DNA of 40,183 bases from Methylobacterium sp. J-088 (GTDB lineage Bacteria; Pseudomonadota; Alphaproteobacteria; Rhizobiales; Beijerinckiaceae), in assembly GCF_022829295.1 (NCBI RefSeq), contig NZ_JAKSYH010000017.1:1-40183 (forward strand), in the 5' to 3' direction. A program made the position numbers and the translations under genes. The notes beneath the pieces were generated by a model, which ran no database searches, was not told the DNA's origin, and saw only the letters and a list, made by a program, of their open reading frames with translations. Position 1 is the stretch's first letter; every line of letters begins with the position of its first letter. Below are positions 16,696-24,463 of the stretch, in pieces.

Positions 16696-18129
16696 CTACC
16701 AGATCCAGAACATGAGCACCCAGTTGACCACCGACAGGGCGGCCGCACCGAGGATGCAGGTGGTGGCCGCCGCCCGCCGGAGGGCGTGGGCGTCGAGGCC
16801 GGCGACCCGCCAGGCGAGCCAGACGCTCCACAGGCTCGCCCCACCGAGCATCCCGGCGCGGATCTCCGACACGTAGGGGATCACGATGCCGTCGCCCCGC
16901 AGGAAGGTGACGGTGAGCGCCGAGAGCCCCAGGAAGACACCGCAGCCCGCCACCGGAATCAGCGTCTGCGTCAGGTGATGAAAGCGCCGGAGCGACCAGT
17001 CCCCGAGGAAGAGGGTCGCCAGCGCGACGATTCCCGACAGGACAAGCCCGAGGATCACCGTCGCCGCGCCGATATAGGCCAGTAGCAGTCCGCCATCGAG
17101 CAGTGTCATCACGTCGCTGCGGTCGGGATAATTCGTCAGCACGAACCAGGGCGCCGACATCTCCAGCGGCCACGTCACCCCACGCTCGATGAGCCAGGTG
17201 GCGGCCCATTGCTTGGCCTCGACGTACCAGGGGCTCGCCGACCACTGGAAGGCGCCCACCGCCAGGGCCAGCATGCCGAACAGGATCAGCACGGTCTGGT
17301 TGAAATCCGGCTCGGTGCCGGCCACGTGCACGATCTCGTGATTGGGCGAGCGCAGGGCGAGGCGCACCGCCCCGCGATGATTGCTGCACCGCCCGCACAT
17401 ATGGCAGGCCCCGGCGCCGCGCATCGTCTTCACCGGCACGAGCGGTGCGCAGTTGAACGCCTCGGCACCCCGGGCGGGCTTGGGCGAGGCGGCCCAGGCC
17501 GCGCGGTCGACCTGGAAGCTTACGGGTGCGAGCTTCGACAGCACCGCGAACACGCCGTTGACCGGGCACAGATAGCGGCACCAGACCCGCTTGTTGCGCC
17601 CGTAGAGCAGCCCGATGACGATCGCCGCCAGGGTCGAGCCGCCGAGCACCGCCAGGACCGGCTTCGGATAGCCGTACACGCTGGTCATCTGGCCGTAGAC
17701 CGTGGTGCCGGCGAAGGCCAGGAACGGCCAGCCCTGCCACGTGATCCAGCGCGGCACGGCGTAGCCGCGGCTCCAGCGGCTGGCGAACTCGCTCAGCGCC
17801 CCCTCGGGGCAAAGCACGCCGCACCAGGCCCGGCCGACCAGCACCATGCTGAGCAGCACGAACGGCCACCAGATCCCCCAGAAGGCGAACTGCGCGGCCA
17901 AAGTCAGGTTGGTCCAGATATGGGCGGCGTTGTCGGGCAGCGGCAGCAGGGCGGGCACGATCACCAGCACCGCATAGACGGCGATGATCAGCCACTGCAC
18001 GGCCCGGAGCGCCCAGCCGTGGCGGCGCATGGCGTCGCCGAGTTGCGCGAGCCGCGCGTCGATCCAGGCGCGGCGTGCGGGACGAGAGGCGGCGGACAGG
18101 GCCGCAGGCGCTGTCGTCGACGCACTCAT
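16696..18129 (-). CDS. ftrD: Polyferredoxin-type membrane iron-sulfur protein of the Ftr iron importer
   Basis: This 477-residue membrane protein has about eight to ten hydrophobic segments and a ferredoxin-like cysteine set. Cys103 and Cys107 lie in AWCGVLCPEG, Cys184 and Cys188 in WCRYLCPVNG, and CHMCGRC at 242-248 supplies Cys242, Cys245 and Cys248. This matches the NapH/CcoG-like ferredoxin component called FtrD in the FtrABCD iron system. It probably passes electrons to or from the iron permease at the inner membrane. Its ATG overlaps the ftrB stop (ATGA at 18126-18129), so the two are translationally coupled. Here D precedes C, whereas I recall the described Bordetella order as A-B-C-D. 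Confidence 0.88.
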   Translation of the reverse strand: MSASTTAPAALSAASRPARRAWIDARLAQLGDAMRRHGWALRAVQWLIIAVYAVLVIVPALLPLPDNAAHIWTNLTLAAQFAFWGIWWPFVLLSMVLVGRAWCGVLCPEGALSEFASRWSRGYAVPRWITWQGWPFLAFAGTTVYGQMTSVYGYPKPVLAVLGGSTLAAIVIGLLYGRNKRVWCRYLCPVNGVFAVLSKLAPVSFQVDRAAWAASPKPARGAEAFNCAPLVPVKTMRGAGACHMCGRCSNHRGAVRLALRSPNHEIVHVAGTEPDFNQTVLILFGMLALAVGAFQWSASPWYVEAKQWAATWLIERGVTWPLEMSAPWFVLTNYPDRSDVMTLLDGGLLLAYIGAATVILGLVLSGIVALATLFLGDWSLRRFHHLTQTLIPVAGCGVFLGLSALTVTFLRGDGIVIPYVSEIRAGMLGGASLWSVWLAWRVAGLDAHALRRAAATTCILGAAALSVVNWVLMFWIW

Positions 18130-18467
18130 TTGGCGACCAGCGTCGCCTTGGCGTCCGGATGGAAATCGTCGAACACCTGATAAGAGCCCGCATCGAGGGT
18201 GCGGAACACGATCGCCGAGGTCGAACCCGCGGCCAGCGCCTTCTCGCGCTTGAGCTCCGTGCTCTCGAACTCGACGGGCGACTGGCCAGTGTTCGAGATC
18301 TCCAGCTTGAAGCGGGTGTTGGCCGGTACCTCGATCACTGCCGGGAGGATCACGCCGTCGCGCATCTCCACCTTGATCACCGGCATGTCGTCCGCGCGCA
18401 CGGGCGCGGCCGCGGAAGCGGCGAGGAGCAGGGCAGCGAATGCGGCAGCGCGCAGCGGGCGGGACAC
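18126..18467 (-). CDS. ftrB: Periplasmic cupredoxin-domain protein FtrB
   Basis: This 113-residue secreted protein has a signal peptide ending near APVRADD and then a small cupredoxin-like beta-sandwich. Visible segments are VIEVPANTRFKLEISNTGQSP, EFESTELKREK and AGSYQVFDDFHPDAKATLV. In FtrABCD systems FtrB is a putative oxidase partner of the P19 protein FtrA and of the permease FtrC. The GTG at 18467 is preferred over GTG 18473: GGAGG at 18475-18479 gives a normal spacing to 18467 but would abut 18473. The gene ends in a four-base overlap with ftrD. Copper ligands are not complete in the canonical sense, as in other family members, so metal content is uncertain. Confidence 0.85.
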   Translation of the reverse strand: MSRPLRAAAFAALLLAASAAAPVRADDMPVIKVEMRDGVILPAVIEVPANTRFKLEISNTGQSPVEFESTELKREKALAAGSTSAIVFRTLDAGSYQVFDDFHPDAKATLVAK

Positions 18468-18483
18468 GAACACCTCCGGAAGC

Positions 18484-19059
18484 TCAATAGGCGCCCTTCT
18501 TGCCGACGCCGGCGAAGGTGAAGTCCTGCACGACCTCGAATGGCTCGAACCACGGGCCGACGCCCGTCTCCTTGTCGACGTGGCGGCCGAAATGGCTGTC
18601 CTTGCCGGGGGGCGCGACCGTGACCTTCAGGCGATAGCGACCGGGGCCGAACAGCTTGACGTTGTCGCCGTAATGCGGCCCGTCATTGGCGACCATCGGC
18701 ATCAGCATCCCCGACACTTTCTGGTCGGTCAGCTTGTCGCCGTCGAGCTTCACCGCCTCGAAATGCACGTCGAGCGCCGGTACCCAGTCGCCCTCGGCGA
18801 AGCCGTTGCGGTTGTCCTTGGCGGCGCGGATATCCGTCTCGAGATGGAGGTCCGATTGCGCGGCCGCGCGCATCATCCCGGCAGGCTCCATCTCGATCGG
18901 CTGCAGGTAGACGGCGGCGACCTCCAGACCGTTGCGGGTCACATGCGGGCCGATCGGCACCTCCTTGGCCGCGGCGGATCCCGCGATGGCGAGGGCGGCA
19001 ACCACGGCGAGGCCGCGGAGAATCGTCGGGGCGGTTGAGGCACGCATGGTTTTGCACAT
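18484..19059 (-). CDS. ftrA: Periplasmic P19-family iron-binding protein FtrA
   Basis: This 191-residue secreted protein belongs to the P19/Tp34 family (iron transport, Cu/Fe-binding dimers of the periplasm). After a signal peptide ending near AGSAAAKE it has the family blocks EVAAVYLQPIEMEP, SDLHLETDIRA and DVHFEAVKLDG. Next come GMLMPMVANDGPHYGDN and a C-terminal WFEPFEVVQDF. The Met and His residues in GMLMPM and GPHYG are the likely metal ligands. The ATG at 19059 has a GAGGG ribosome site; an internal ATG at 19047 is a second option. It is the first gene of the ftrABDC operon, downstream of an AT-rich, ICE-like region. Confidence 0.9.
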   Translation of the reverse strand: MCKTMRASTAPTILRGLAVVAALAIAGSAAAKEVPIGPHVTRNGLEVAAVYLQPIEMEPAGMMRAAAQSDLHLETDIRAAKDNRNGFAEGDWVPALDVHFEAVKLDGDKLTDQKVSGMLMPMVANDGPHYGDNVKLFGPGRYRLKVTVAPPGKDSHFGRHVDKETGVGPWFEPFEVVQDFTFAGVGKKGAY

Positions 19060-19104
19060 AGACCCTCGTGCCAGAACTTCAAACAGGCATCGCCCCACTA
19101 TCAA

Positions 19105-19121
19105 ATAATAACAATTCTAAT
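19105..19121 (-). promoter_or_regulatory. Candidate iron-response operator (ICE/Irr-like) upstream of ftrA
   Basis: On the minus strand, 19121 down to 19105 reads ATTAGAATTGTTATTAT. Compared with the Irr iron-control-element consensus TTTAGAA-N3-TTCTAAA, the left half fits at six of seven positions and the right half at four of seven. The patch is markedly AT-rich in this GC-rich genome. It lies about 45-60 bases upstream of the ftrA start. Iron regulation of the ftr operon is expected from its function; assigning Irr rather than Fur or RirA is speculative. Confidence 0.3.
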
Positions 19122-19413
19122 CTGAAGGCCTATTGGCATGCTGGCTCTGTATTTCCCAGGCTCAGTTGCCCACTCGGCTGATTGTAATCTGTCGCGACCA
19201 AGACTTTTCTCCCGCCTGTGGCCGGCCCGATCTTGACCGGTGCAGCGATCTCGGGAACGTCATGCGACTGCCACGCTAATGGCCGAAAACGTGGCCGCCG
19301 AGCGAACGCCGCGATGCCGCACCTGCGACACCGCGTTCACCGCCACGGCCCGCAACGGCTTGCGCGGCAGGGAAGCGGGTTTTAGCAAAAGCTATATTGT
19401 TGCTGTGAGTCGC
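19122..19413. other. Intergenic region between ftrA and the porin gene
   Basis: With the ICE-like site, the whole interval 19060-19413 is 354 bases. It carries the divergent promoters. A TATATT hexamer at 19393-19398 may be the -10 element of the porin gene; if so, the transcript would start almost at the start codon. No gene is apparent: an in-frame extension of the porin reading frame back to 19240 looks non-coding. Confidence 0.4.
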
Positions 19414-21570
19414 ATGAGAATCCGTCCCGCGCCCCTGGCTCAAGCGAAATTCCGCCCCCGAATCCCAGCGCTGACCCAGGCAACAGTTCTCCTGCTGACC
19501 CCTGCAGTCATCGCGCCTGCGGGCGCGGCCGACCTCGCGGCGCAGCGACGGGCAGCGGAGGTGTCCGCCTACACCGACTGGTCGGGCGGCTATATCGGCC
19601 TCGAGGGCAGTGCGGGCGGCTCATACGGGGCCTACACGTTCGGTCCGACGACGATCGGCGGGCGGCCGGTCCCGGCCTTCAAGAGCGGCGACTCGACGGG
19701 CCGCAGCGACCAGGGGCGCAACGCCACCACGGCGGTGGGCGGGCTGTTCGGTGGCTGGAACTGGCAGGCGGGCCCCTGGGTCTACGGCGTCGAGGCCACG
19801 ATCGACGCGGCGAACCTGAAGCGGCCGGTGCCCTCGACCATCGCGGGCTTCGGCTACGCGGACGTGGACCCCGCGTTCAACGTCGTGCGCGCCAAGACCG
19901 AACTCTACGGCACCCTGCGGGCGCGGCTCGGCTACAGCTTCGAGCGCTATCTCGTCTACGGATCCTTCGGCCTCGCCGGCGCGAACGCACGCGTCCTTGC
20001 GACCTATCCGGACCTCGATACGGGCAGCCAGAACACGGCGCAGCGCGAACTCGGTTATCTCGGGTTCACCCTCGGCGCGGGGGTGCAATACGCCGTCAGC
20101 GACCACCTCGCCCTCGGGATCGACTACCGCTACGTCGATCTCGGCGGCAGCCGACGGTTTCCGTTGGGCATCGTGCCAGGCGATGCGGGCGGCCCGGTCG
20201 CGACCCGGGCGAGCTACACGTCGAACCAGATGTTTCTGCGGCTGATGTGGTTCCCGGACGGGCTGAAGGTGCCGCCCGATCCCGACGAGACCGCCCCGCA
20301 CGATCCCGACAACGGCGATACCGGCCGCTTTTCGCTGCACGGGCAGACGACCCTGATCGCGCAGGGAGTCCCGGGCTTCCGCTCGCCCTATACGGGGGCG
20401 CAGAGCCTGATCCCCGATCAGGCCCGGCAGACCACCACGGCTACGATCTTCCTCGGGCTCAAGCTAACCGACACCACGGAAGTCTATTACAATCCCGAGT
20501 TCAGCCAGGGGTTCGGCCTGTCGCGGACGCTGGGCGTGGCCGGCTTCGTCAACGGCGAGGCGCAGAAGGCCGGTGCCCCGTTCCCGAAGCTGCGCTCGAA
20601 CCGCTACTACGTGAAGCAGACGATCAACCTCGGCGGCGAAACCGTGGAGGTGCCGGACGGGCCGAACCAGGTCGCCACCCGCTACGATGCCGAGCGGATC
20701 ACGCTGATCGCCGGCAAGTTCGCGCTGGGCGACTTCTTCGATGGCAACATCTACGCGCACGATCCGCGGGTGGACTTCTTCAACTGGTCGATCTGGGGCT
20801 CCTCGGCCTGGGACTTCCCGGCGAACCTCCCCGGCTTCACGCAGGGTGTCTATGCCGAGTACAACCGGCCGGAATTCGCGATCCGCGCCGCCTACACGCA
20901 GGTGCCCAAGGAGCCGTCGAGCGACGTACTCGACCCGCGGGTGTTCCGCCGGGCGGGGCTCAACGCCGAGTTCGAGCAGCGCTACGTCCTGCCGGGGCTG
21001 GACCAGCCGGGCAAGCTGCGCCTGGGGTTCTTCTCGAATGTCGGCAACTCGGCCAACAACCGGGAGGTGGTGACGCTGACGCAACTCGGCGCGTTCGACG
21101 ACATCAACGACGCGGTCGGGGCAACCCGGCGCCCCCGGCGCAAGACCGGCGGCTACATCAACCTGGAACAGGCGCTGACGCCGGACCTCGGCCTGTTCGC
21201 CCGCGCCAGCCTGAACGACGGCCGCACGGAGAACATCTCGTTCACCGATGTCGACCAGAGCTTTTCCGGTGGCCTGTCGCTGAAGGGCAAGGCGTGGGAC
21301 CGGCCGGACGACACCGTCGGGATCGGCGCGGCGATGAACGGGCTCTCGCCCTCCCACCGAGCGGCCTTCGCGGCCGGCTTCTACGGGCTGCTGATCGGCG
21401 ATGGCCGGCTCAACTATGGCACCGAGCGGGCTCTGGAGACCTACTACGCCCTGAACCTGACCAAGTTCGTGACCTTGACCTTCGACTACCAGTTCATCAA
21501 CAACCCCGGTTACAACCGCGACCGCGGCCCGGCCCACTTCTTCGCCTCGCGGCTGCACGCAGATTTCTGA
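19414..21570 (+). CDS. Fusion of an Omp25-like 8-stranded barrel and an OprB-type carbohydrate porin
   Basis: This 718-residue outer-membrane protein contains two barrels. A signal peptide ends near PAGAAD (residue 39). Residues 53-280 form an Omp25/RopB-like beta-barrel: WSGGYIGLEGSAGG, GGLFGGWNWQAGPWVYGVE, LYGTLRARLGYSF, LALGIDYRYVDLG, and a terminal strand MFLRLMWF. A Pro/Asp-rich linker (281-302) then leads to an OprB-family carbohydrate-selective porin (303-718), with FSLHGQTTLIAQG, VYYNPEFSQGFGLS, GKFALGDFFDGNIYAHDPR, and a final aromatic LHADF signal for BAM insertion. Each domain alone is about normal length for its family. ATG 19414 or GTG 19405 may be used. Substrates are unknown. 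A small hairpin at 21591-21612 follows the gene. Confidence 0.85.
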   Translation: MRIRPAPLAQAKFRPRIPALTQATVLLLTPAVIAPAGAADLAAQRRAAEVSAYTDWSGGYIGLEGSAGGSYGAYTFGPTTIGGRPVPAFKSGDSTGRSDQGRNATTAVGGLFGGWNWQAGPWVYGVEATIDAANLKRPVPSTIAGFGYADVDPAFNVVRAKTELYGTLRARLGYSFERYLVYGSFGLAGANARVLATYPDLDTGSQNTAQRELGYLGFTLGAGVQYAVSDHLALGIDYRYVDLGGSRRFPLGIVPGDAGGPVATRASYTSNQMFLRLMWFPDGLKVPPDPDETAPHDPDNGDTGRFSLHGQTTLIAQGVPGFRSPYTGAQSLIPDQARQTTTATIFLGLKLTDTTEVYYNPEFSQGFGLSRTLGVAGFVNGEAQKAGAPFPKLRSNRYYVKQTINLGGETVEVPDGPNQVATRYDAERITLIAGKFALGDFFDGNIYAHDPRVDFFNWSIWGSSAWDFPANLPGFTQGVYAEYNRPEFAIRAAYTQVPKEPSSDVLDPRVFRRAGLNAEFEQRYVLPGLDQPGKLRLGFFSNVGNSANNREVVTLTQLGAFDDINDAVGATRRPRRKTGGYINLEQALTPDLGLFARASLNDGRTENISFTDVDQSFSGGLSLKGKAWDRPDDTVGIGAAMNGLSPSHRAAFAAGFYGLLIGDGRLNYGTERALETYYALNLTKFVTLTFDYQFINNPGYNRDRGPAHFFASRLHADF

Positions 21571-21650
21571 GGCAGATCGTGCGCTGGGGTCGATTGCCCA
21601 GCCGCGCAATCGATCAACCCTGAGATGAAAGGCCGCGTCGAGCGACCGCG

Positions 21651-21989
21651 TCAGGACCCCTCATCGGGATAGGCGGTCACCAAGCGGGCATCGGTCTGGT
21701 TCGGCGGAACGATCCAAACGGTCAGGACACAGGGGTCACGGCCATCCGGCGTCCGGATGCGGCAGCGGACGACGTATTTCGTACCCCAGCGGCTACGCTC
21801 CGTCTCGGCCACGGGATTATGATCCGGATGGGCGACGAGGGCTGCCGTGACGATATCCAGATGCGCGGCTGAGAAGCCGAAGGCCTGGAAGAATGCCGCC
21901 TTGGAACCGCCAACGGGATGATCGGGGCGGAGCAGGTAATCGGTGAGCTTGGCCGACGGCACGATGCGGGGTGGAACGTCATCGCTCAT
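21651..21989 (-). CDS. DUF6883-like small protein, second gene of an overlapping pair
   Basis: This 112-residue protein resembles the DUF6883 family as I remember it. The pattern is I-V-P-x-x-K-L-x-D-Y-L-L near residues 9-20, then HPVGGSKAAFFQAFGFS (24-40), a helix, and beta strands GTKYVVRCRIRTPDGR (69-84) and VLTVWIVPP (88-96), ending LVTAYP. No signal peptide or membrane segment is present. Its ATG overlaps the stop codon of the upstream gene (ATGA, 21986-21989), so it is translated in a fixed relation to it. DUF6883 domains also occur at the C termini of large secreted or phage-associated proteins, so an effector (toxin or enzyme) role is plausible but unproven. Conserved polar residues Lys14, His24, Lys30 and Lys71 are candidates for a functional site. 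Confidence 0.75.
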   Translation of the reverse strand: MSDDVPPRIVPSAKLTDYLLRPDHPVGGSKAAFFQAFGFSAAHLDIVTAALVAHPDHNPVAETERSRWGTKYVVRCRIRTPDGRDPCVLTVWIVPPNQTDARLVTAYPDEGS

Positions 21990-22441
21990 GCAGCCGGGGC
22001 CCGGGATAAGCTTGAGGCCGGGACCGTCGTCACGGCATGGAAAGGCGCGATGAATTCTACCTCGTAGGCCTCACCATCGCCGTGGACGAACACGATCGCT
22101 CCGCGGGCGCCCTCCGGCAGCGTTCGCCCATCCTTTAGGGTCAGGGCACCGGATAGCGTGACCATGCTGTGTTCCGGGATCGCCGGAGAAGTCCCGGTAC
22201 CGAGCATTTGCCGGAGATGTCCGACGAAAATCTCGGAGAACACGCCTTCATCGATGGCCTTCCGCAGAAGGCGGAGAAGGTCATCCTCGGGCAGGTCCAA
22301 CGGCCGCGGCTGGAAACGACCGTTCTTCCACCACGAGAAGCGAATCTCGGCGGCCCCCGTGGACCTGATCCTGAGCCGCTCGATTCGCGCGCCGCCCTCG
22401 TCCGCGCTGGCGATTTCATCCGCGTACTTCGTCGAGCGCAT
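21986..22441 (-). CDS. Two-domain protein with a DUF4926-like C terminus, first gene of an overlapping pair
   Basis: This 151-residue protein is the upstream partner of the DUF6883-like protein. Residues 15-80 form an alpha/beta segment (IERLRIRSTGAAEIRFSWWK, RPLDLPEDDLLRLLRKAI, VFSEIFVGHLRQML) that I recognise only as a recurring hypothetical domain. Residues 92-147 resemble DUF4926, a small SH3-like beta barrel (MVTLSGALTLKDGRTLPEGA, GAIVFVHGDGEAYEVEF, VTTVPASSL). No signal peptide is seen. The ATG at 22441 has no strong ribosome site. The four-base overlap and strict order (barrel protein first, DUF6883 second) resemble toxin-antitoxin bicistrons, but this is an inference. Confidence 0.72.
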   Translation of the reverse strand: MRSTKYADEIASADEGGARIERLRIRSTGAAEIRFSWWKNGRFQPRPLDLPEDDLLRLLRKAIDEGVFSEIFVGHLRQMLGTGTSPAIPEHSMVTLSGALTLKDGRTLPEGARGAIVFVHGDGEAYEVEFIAPFHAVTTVPASSLSRAPAA

Positions 22442-22510
22442 GGGCTACCTCTCCGTGGCGATACGATACACGATGGTCGCGCCGTGCACGCCAGCTCGGC
22501 CGAGACAGGC

Positions 22511-23242
22511 CTACAGATTCCCCTCGATCATAGGCTCCATCGCGGTCACCCCAAAGATCTCCTCGAACGCCGCCCGGAGCTGCATGTCCACCTCGGCCAT
22601 GCTCACCGGCCGACCGAGATCGACGAGGCTCGTCACGCCGTGCAGGCGGACCCCGCAGGGCACGATCCCGTCGAAATGCGCGAGGTCCGGCTCGACGTTC
22701 AGGCTGATCCCATGAAAACTCACCCAACGGCGCACCCGGATGCCGATCGCCGCGATCTTGTCCTCGACCTCCGGCCCCTTCTCGGGGCGGCGCACCCAGA
22801 CGCCGACCCGGTCCTCCCGGCGCTCGGCACGGACGTTGAAGGCCGCGAGCGTCGCGATCAGCCACGCCTCCAGGCTCGCCACGTAGGCGCGGAGATCGCG
22901 GCTGCGGCGGTCGAGGTCGAGCATCACGTAGGCCACGCGCTGGCCGGGGCCGTGATAGGTGTACTGCCCGCCCCGCCCCGTCGCGTGGACCGGGAACCGG
23001 TCGGGCGCCACCAGATCCTCCGGCCGGGCCGACGTTCCGGCCGTGTAGAGCGGCGGATGCTCCAGCAGCCAGACACATTCGGGTGCCGTGCCGCGGGCGA
23101 TGGCCTCCGCGCGCGCCTCCATCCAGGCGACGGCCGCCTCGTAGCCCACGGGCGCATCGCTGACGCGCCAGCCCACCGGGCCGGAGCCGGGCGCGTTTGG
23201 GAAGGCATGCGGGCTGACCGCGAGGCGGGGCGCGTTTACCAA
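22511..23242 (-). CDS. lipB: Octanoyltransferase (lipoate biosynthesis)
   Basis: This 243-residue enzyme moves octanoyl groups from acyl carrier protein to lipoyl domains of 2-oxoacid dehydrogenases and the glycine cleavage H protein. LipB signatures are [12 protein letters not shown] (61-72), [12 protein letters not shown] (90-101), the catalytic Lys162 in DKIAAIGIR and the acyl-accepting Cys196 in FDGIVPCGV. The N-terminal 25 residues are an extension before the core, common in Alphaproteobacteria. The start appears to be TTG at 23242 behind an AGGATGG-like site; later starts are possible. The gene is head-to-head with a FliN-like gene, and their 5' ends nearly touch. Confidence 0.93.
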   Translation of the reverse strand: MVNAPRLAVSPHAFPNAPGSGPVGWRVSDAPVGYEAAVAWMEARAEAIARGTAPECVWLLEHPPLYTAGTSARPEDLVAPDRFPVHATGRGGQYTYHGPGQRVAYVMLDLDRRSRDLRAYVASLEAWLIATLAAFNVRAERREDRVGVWVRRPEKGPEVEDKIAAIGIRVRRWVSFHGISLNVEPDLAHFDGIVPCGVRLHGVTSLVDLGRPVSMAEVDMQLRAAFEEIFGVTAMEPMIEGNL

Positions 23243-23262
23243 TGGTTCACCATCCTGCGTCG

Positions 23263-23637
23263 ATGGTCGAAGCCTTCAACATCCGCGGCCGGCGGTTGCA
23301 AGGTCTTGGCCACGAAACGGGATGGCGGGCAGTGGCGGTCTTCGAGACGCTGAAGGTCGATCTGACGGTGGTGCTCGGCCGCACCCGCATGCCGCTGCAC
23401 ATGCTGCTGCGCATGGGCCGCGGCGCCGTGATCGAGCTGGACGCCAGCGACAGCGACATGGTCGAGATCCTGGCCAACGACCATCCGGTCGCCCGCGGGC
23501 AGATTGTGGTGACCGGTGACCGCATCTCCGTCGAGGTGACGGAGCTGATCCGCAAGGCGGCCTCGATCGTGGAGCCGGGTGCCAGCATCGGTGACGGTGC
23601 GGCCTCGTTTCTGGAGACAGGGTACGAGTCAGCGTGA
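23263..23637 (+). CDS. Orphan FliN/SpoA-domain protein
   Basis: This 124-residue protein consists mainly of one SpoA (surface presentation of antigens) domain: [41 protein letters not shown] and [23 protein letters not shown]. That domain forms the C-ring dimer in flagellar FliN and in type III secretion switch proteins. The length is like FliN, but the N-terminal region is short and there are no flagellar genes in the window. ATG 23263 is used here; ATG 23242 is also in frame but its codon would coincide with the lipB start. It could be the cell's FliN, split from the main flagellar cluster, or a second switch-like protein. Confidence 0.85.
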   Translation: MVEAFNIRGRRLQGLGHETGWRAVAVFETLKVDLTVVLGRTRMPLHMLLRMGRGAVIELDASDSDMVEILANDHPVARGQIVVTGDRISVEVTELIRKAASIVEPGASIGDGAASFLETGYESA

Positions 23638-23760
23638 GTGAAGCGCTTGTCGGCGGCGGATCGATCTGTTATCCGCTGCGCCGCCGACAACGTATCGGCC
23701 TCCGGGATCTCCCGAGGGCGGCTCTTGTCGAGCGAGCGGACACGGATCGTCGCGTCCGAT

Positions 23761-23845
23761 GCGGCCATGGCGGAATTGGTAGACGCGCTAGCTTGAGGTG
23801 CTAGTCCCGCGAGGGGTGGAGGTTCGAGTCCTCTTGGCCGCACCA
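23761..23845 (+). tRNA. tRNA-Leu (anticodon GAG)
   Basis: The acceptor stem GCGGCCA (23761-23767) pairs with TGGCCGC (23835-23841), followed by discriminator A and an encoded CCA (23843-23845). The anticodon stem CTAGC/GCTAG encloses TTGAGGT, with anticodon GAG at 23795-23797, reading CTC leucine codons. A long variable arm (class II) follows, and the T arm has GGTTCGAGTCC. The 85-base length fits tRNA-Leu. Confidence 0.97.
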
Positions 23846-24091
23846 ATCTTCTCTCTCCTGATAGAGACAAGATCGGCGCCGAACGACGTGACCGGAGCCC
23901 TAGGGGCGGTCCCGCACAATCACCGACAGACGTACCACTTGCCGGACTGACTCTCGCTACGGGGACCTTTCGGCGGTCCGCAGCTGATCTCCAGTCCGAG
24001 CCCGGCCTCCGATGAACACCCACAGCATCGTGCCGTGGGACAGTGCGGCGCTGCGAGGCGGCAGCCGACAATCGACCCCGCCCGCAGAAGC

Positions 24092-24364
24092 TCAGCGGCC
24101 CGATGGCTGGCCGGACGCGCCGTGCTGGAACCCTGATGCGTTCGGCGGGCCCTTCATCTTGCCGTCCTGGGTGGCGGTGGTGTCCGGCGTGGTCGCGCCG
24201 GCTGTCCCGGTGGTCTCCGCCTTGCCGAAGCCCGCGGCATTGGGCGAGCCCTGCATGCGGGGCGTTGTTCCGGGCACGCCCGCACCACCGGCATTTTCGG
24301 CGGCCAAGCTGGCGGTCCCCATCGACAACAGGCCGACAGCCGCGATCAGTGCGGTCTTTCGCAT
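24092..24364 (-). CDS. Small secreted protein with a duplicated PNA(A/S)GF motif
   Basis: This 90-residue protein has a clear signal peptide (MRKTALIAAVGLLSMG, cleaved near SLAAEN). The mature part is Gly/Thr/Ala-rich and low in structure. It contains two copies of an octapeptide, GSPNAAGF at residues 39-46 and GPPNASGF at 72-79, separated by a Thr-rich stretch. A GAGGAG ribosome site lies six bases before the ATG at 24364. I recognise no domain. It may be a periplasmic or surface-exposed intrinsically disordered protein; the function is unknown. Confidence 0.75.
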   Translation of the reverse strand: MRKTALIAAVGLLSMGTASLAAENAGGAGVPGTTPRMQGSPNAAGFGKAETTGTAGATTPDTTATQDGKMKGPPNASGFQHGASGQPSGR

Positions 24365-24463
24365 GGCAGACTCCTCGAGCGTTCCACGATCACGTCTTGT
24401 GCGTGATCCGTGCACCAACGTCCGCGATGGACGCCTGTTCACTTCGTCAGTCCACTTGGGGGG

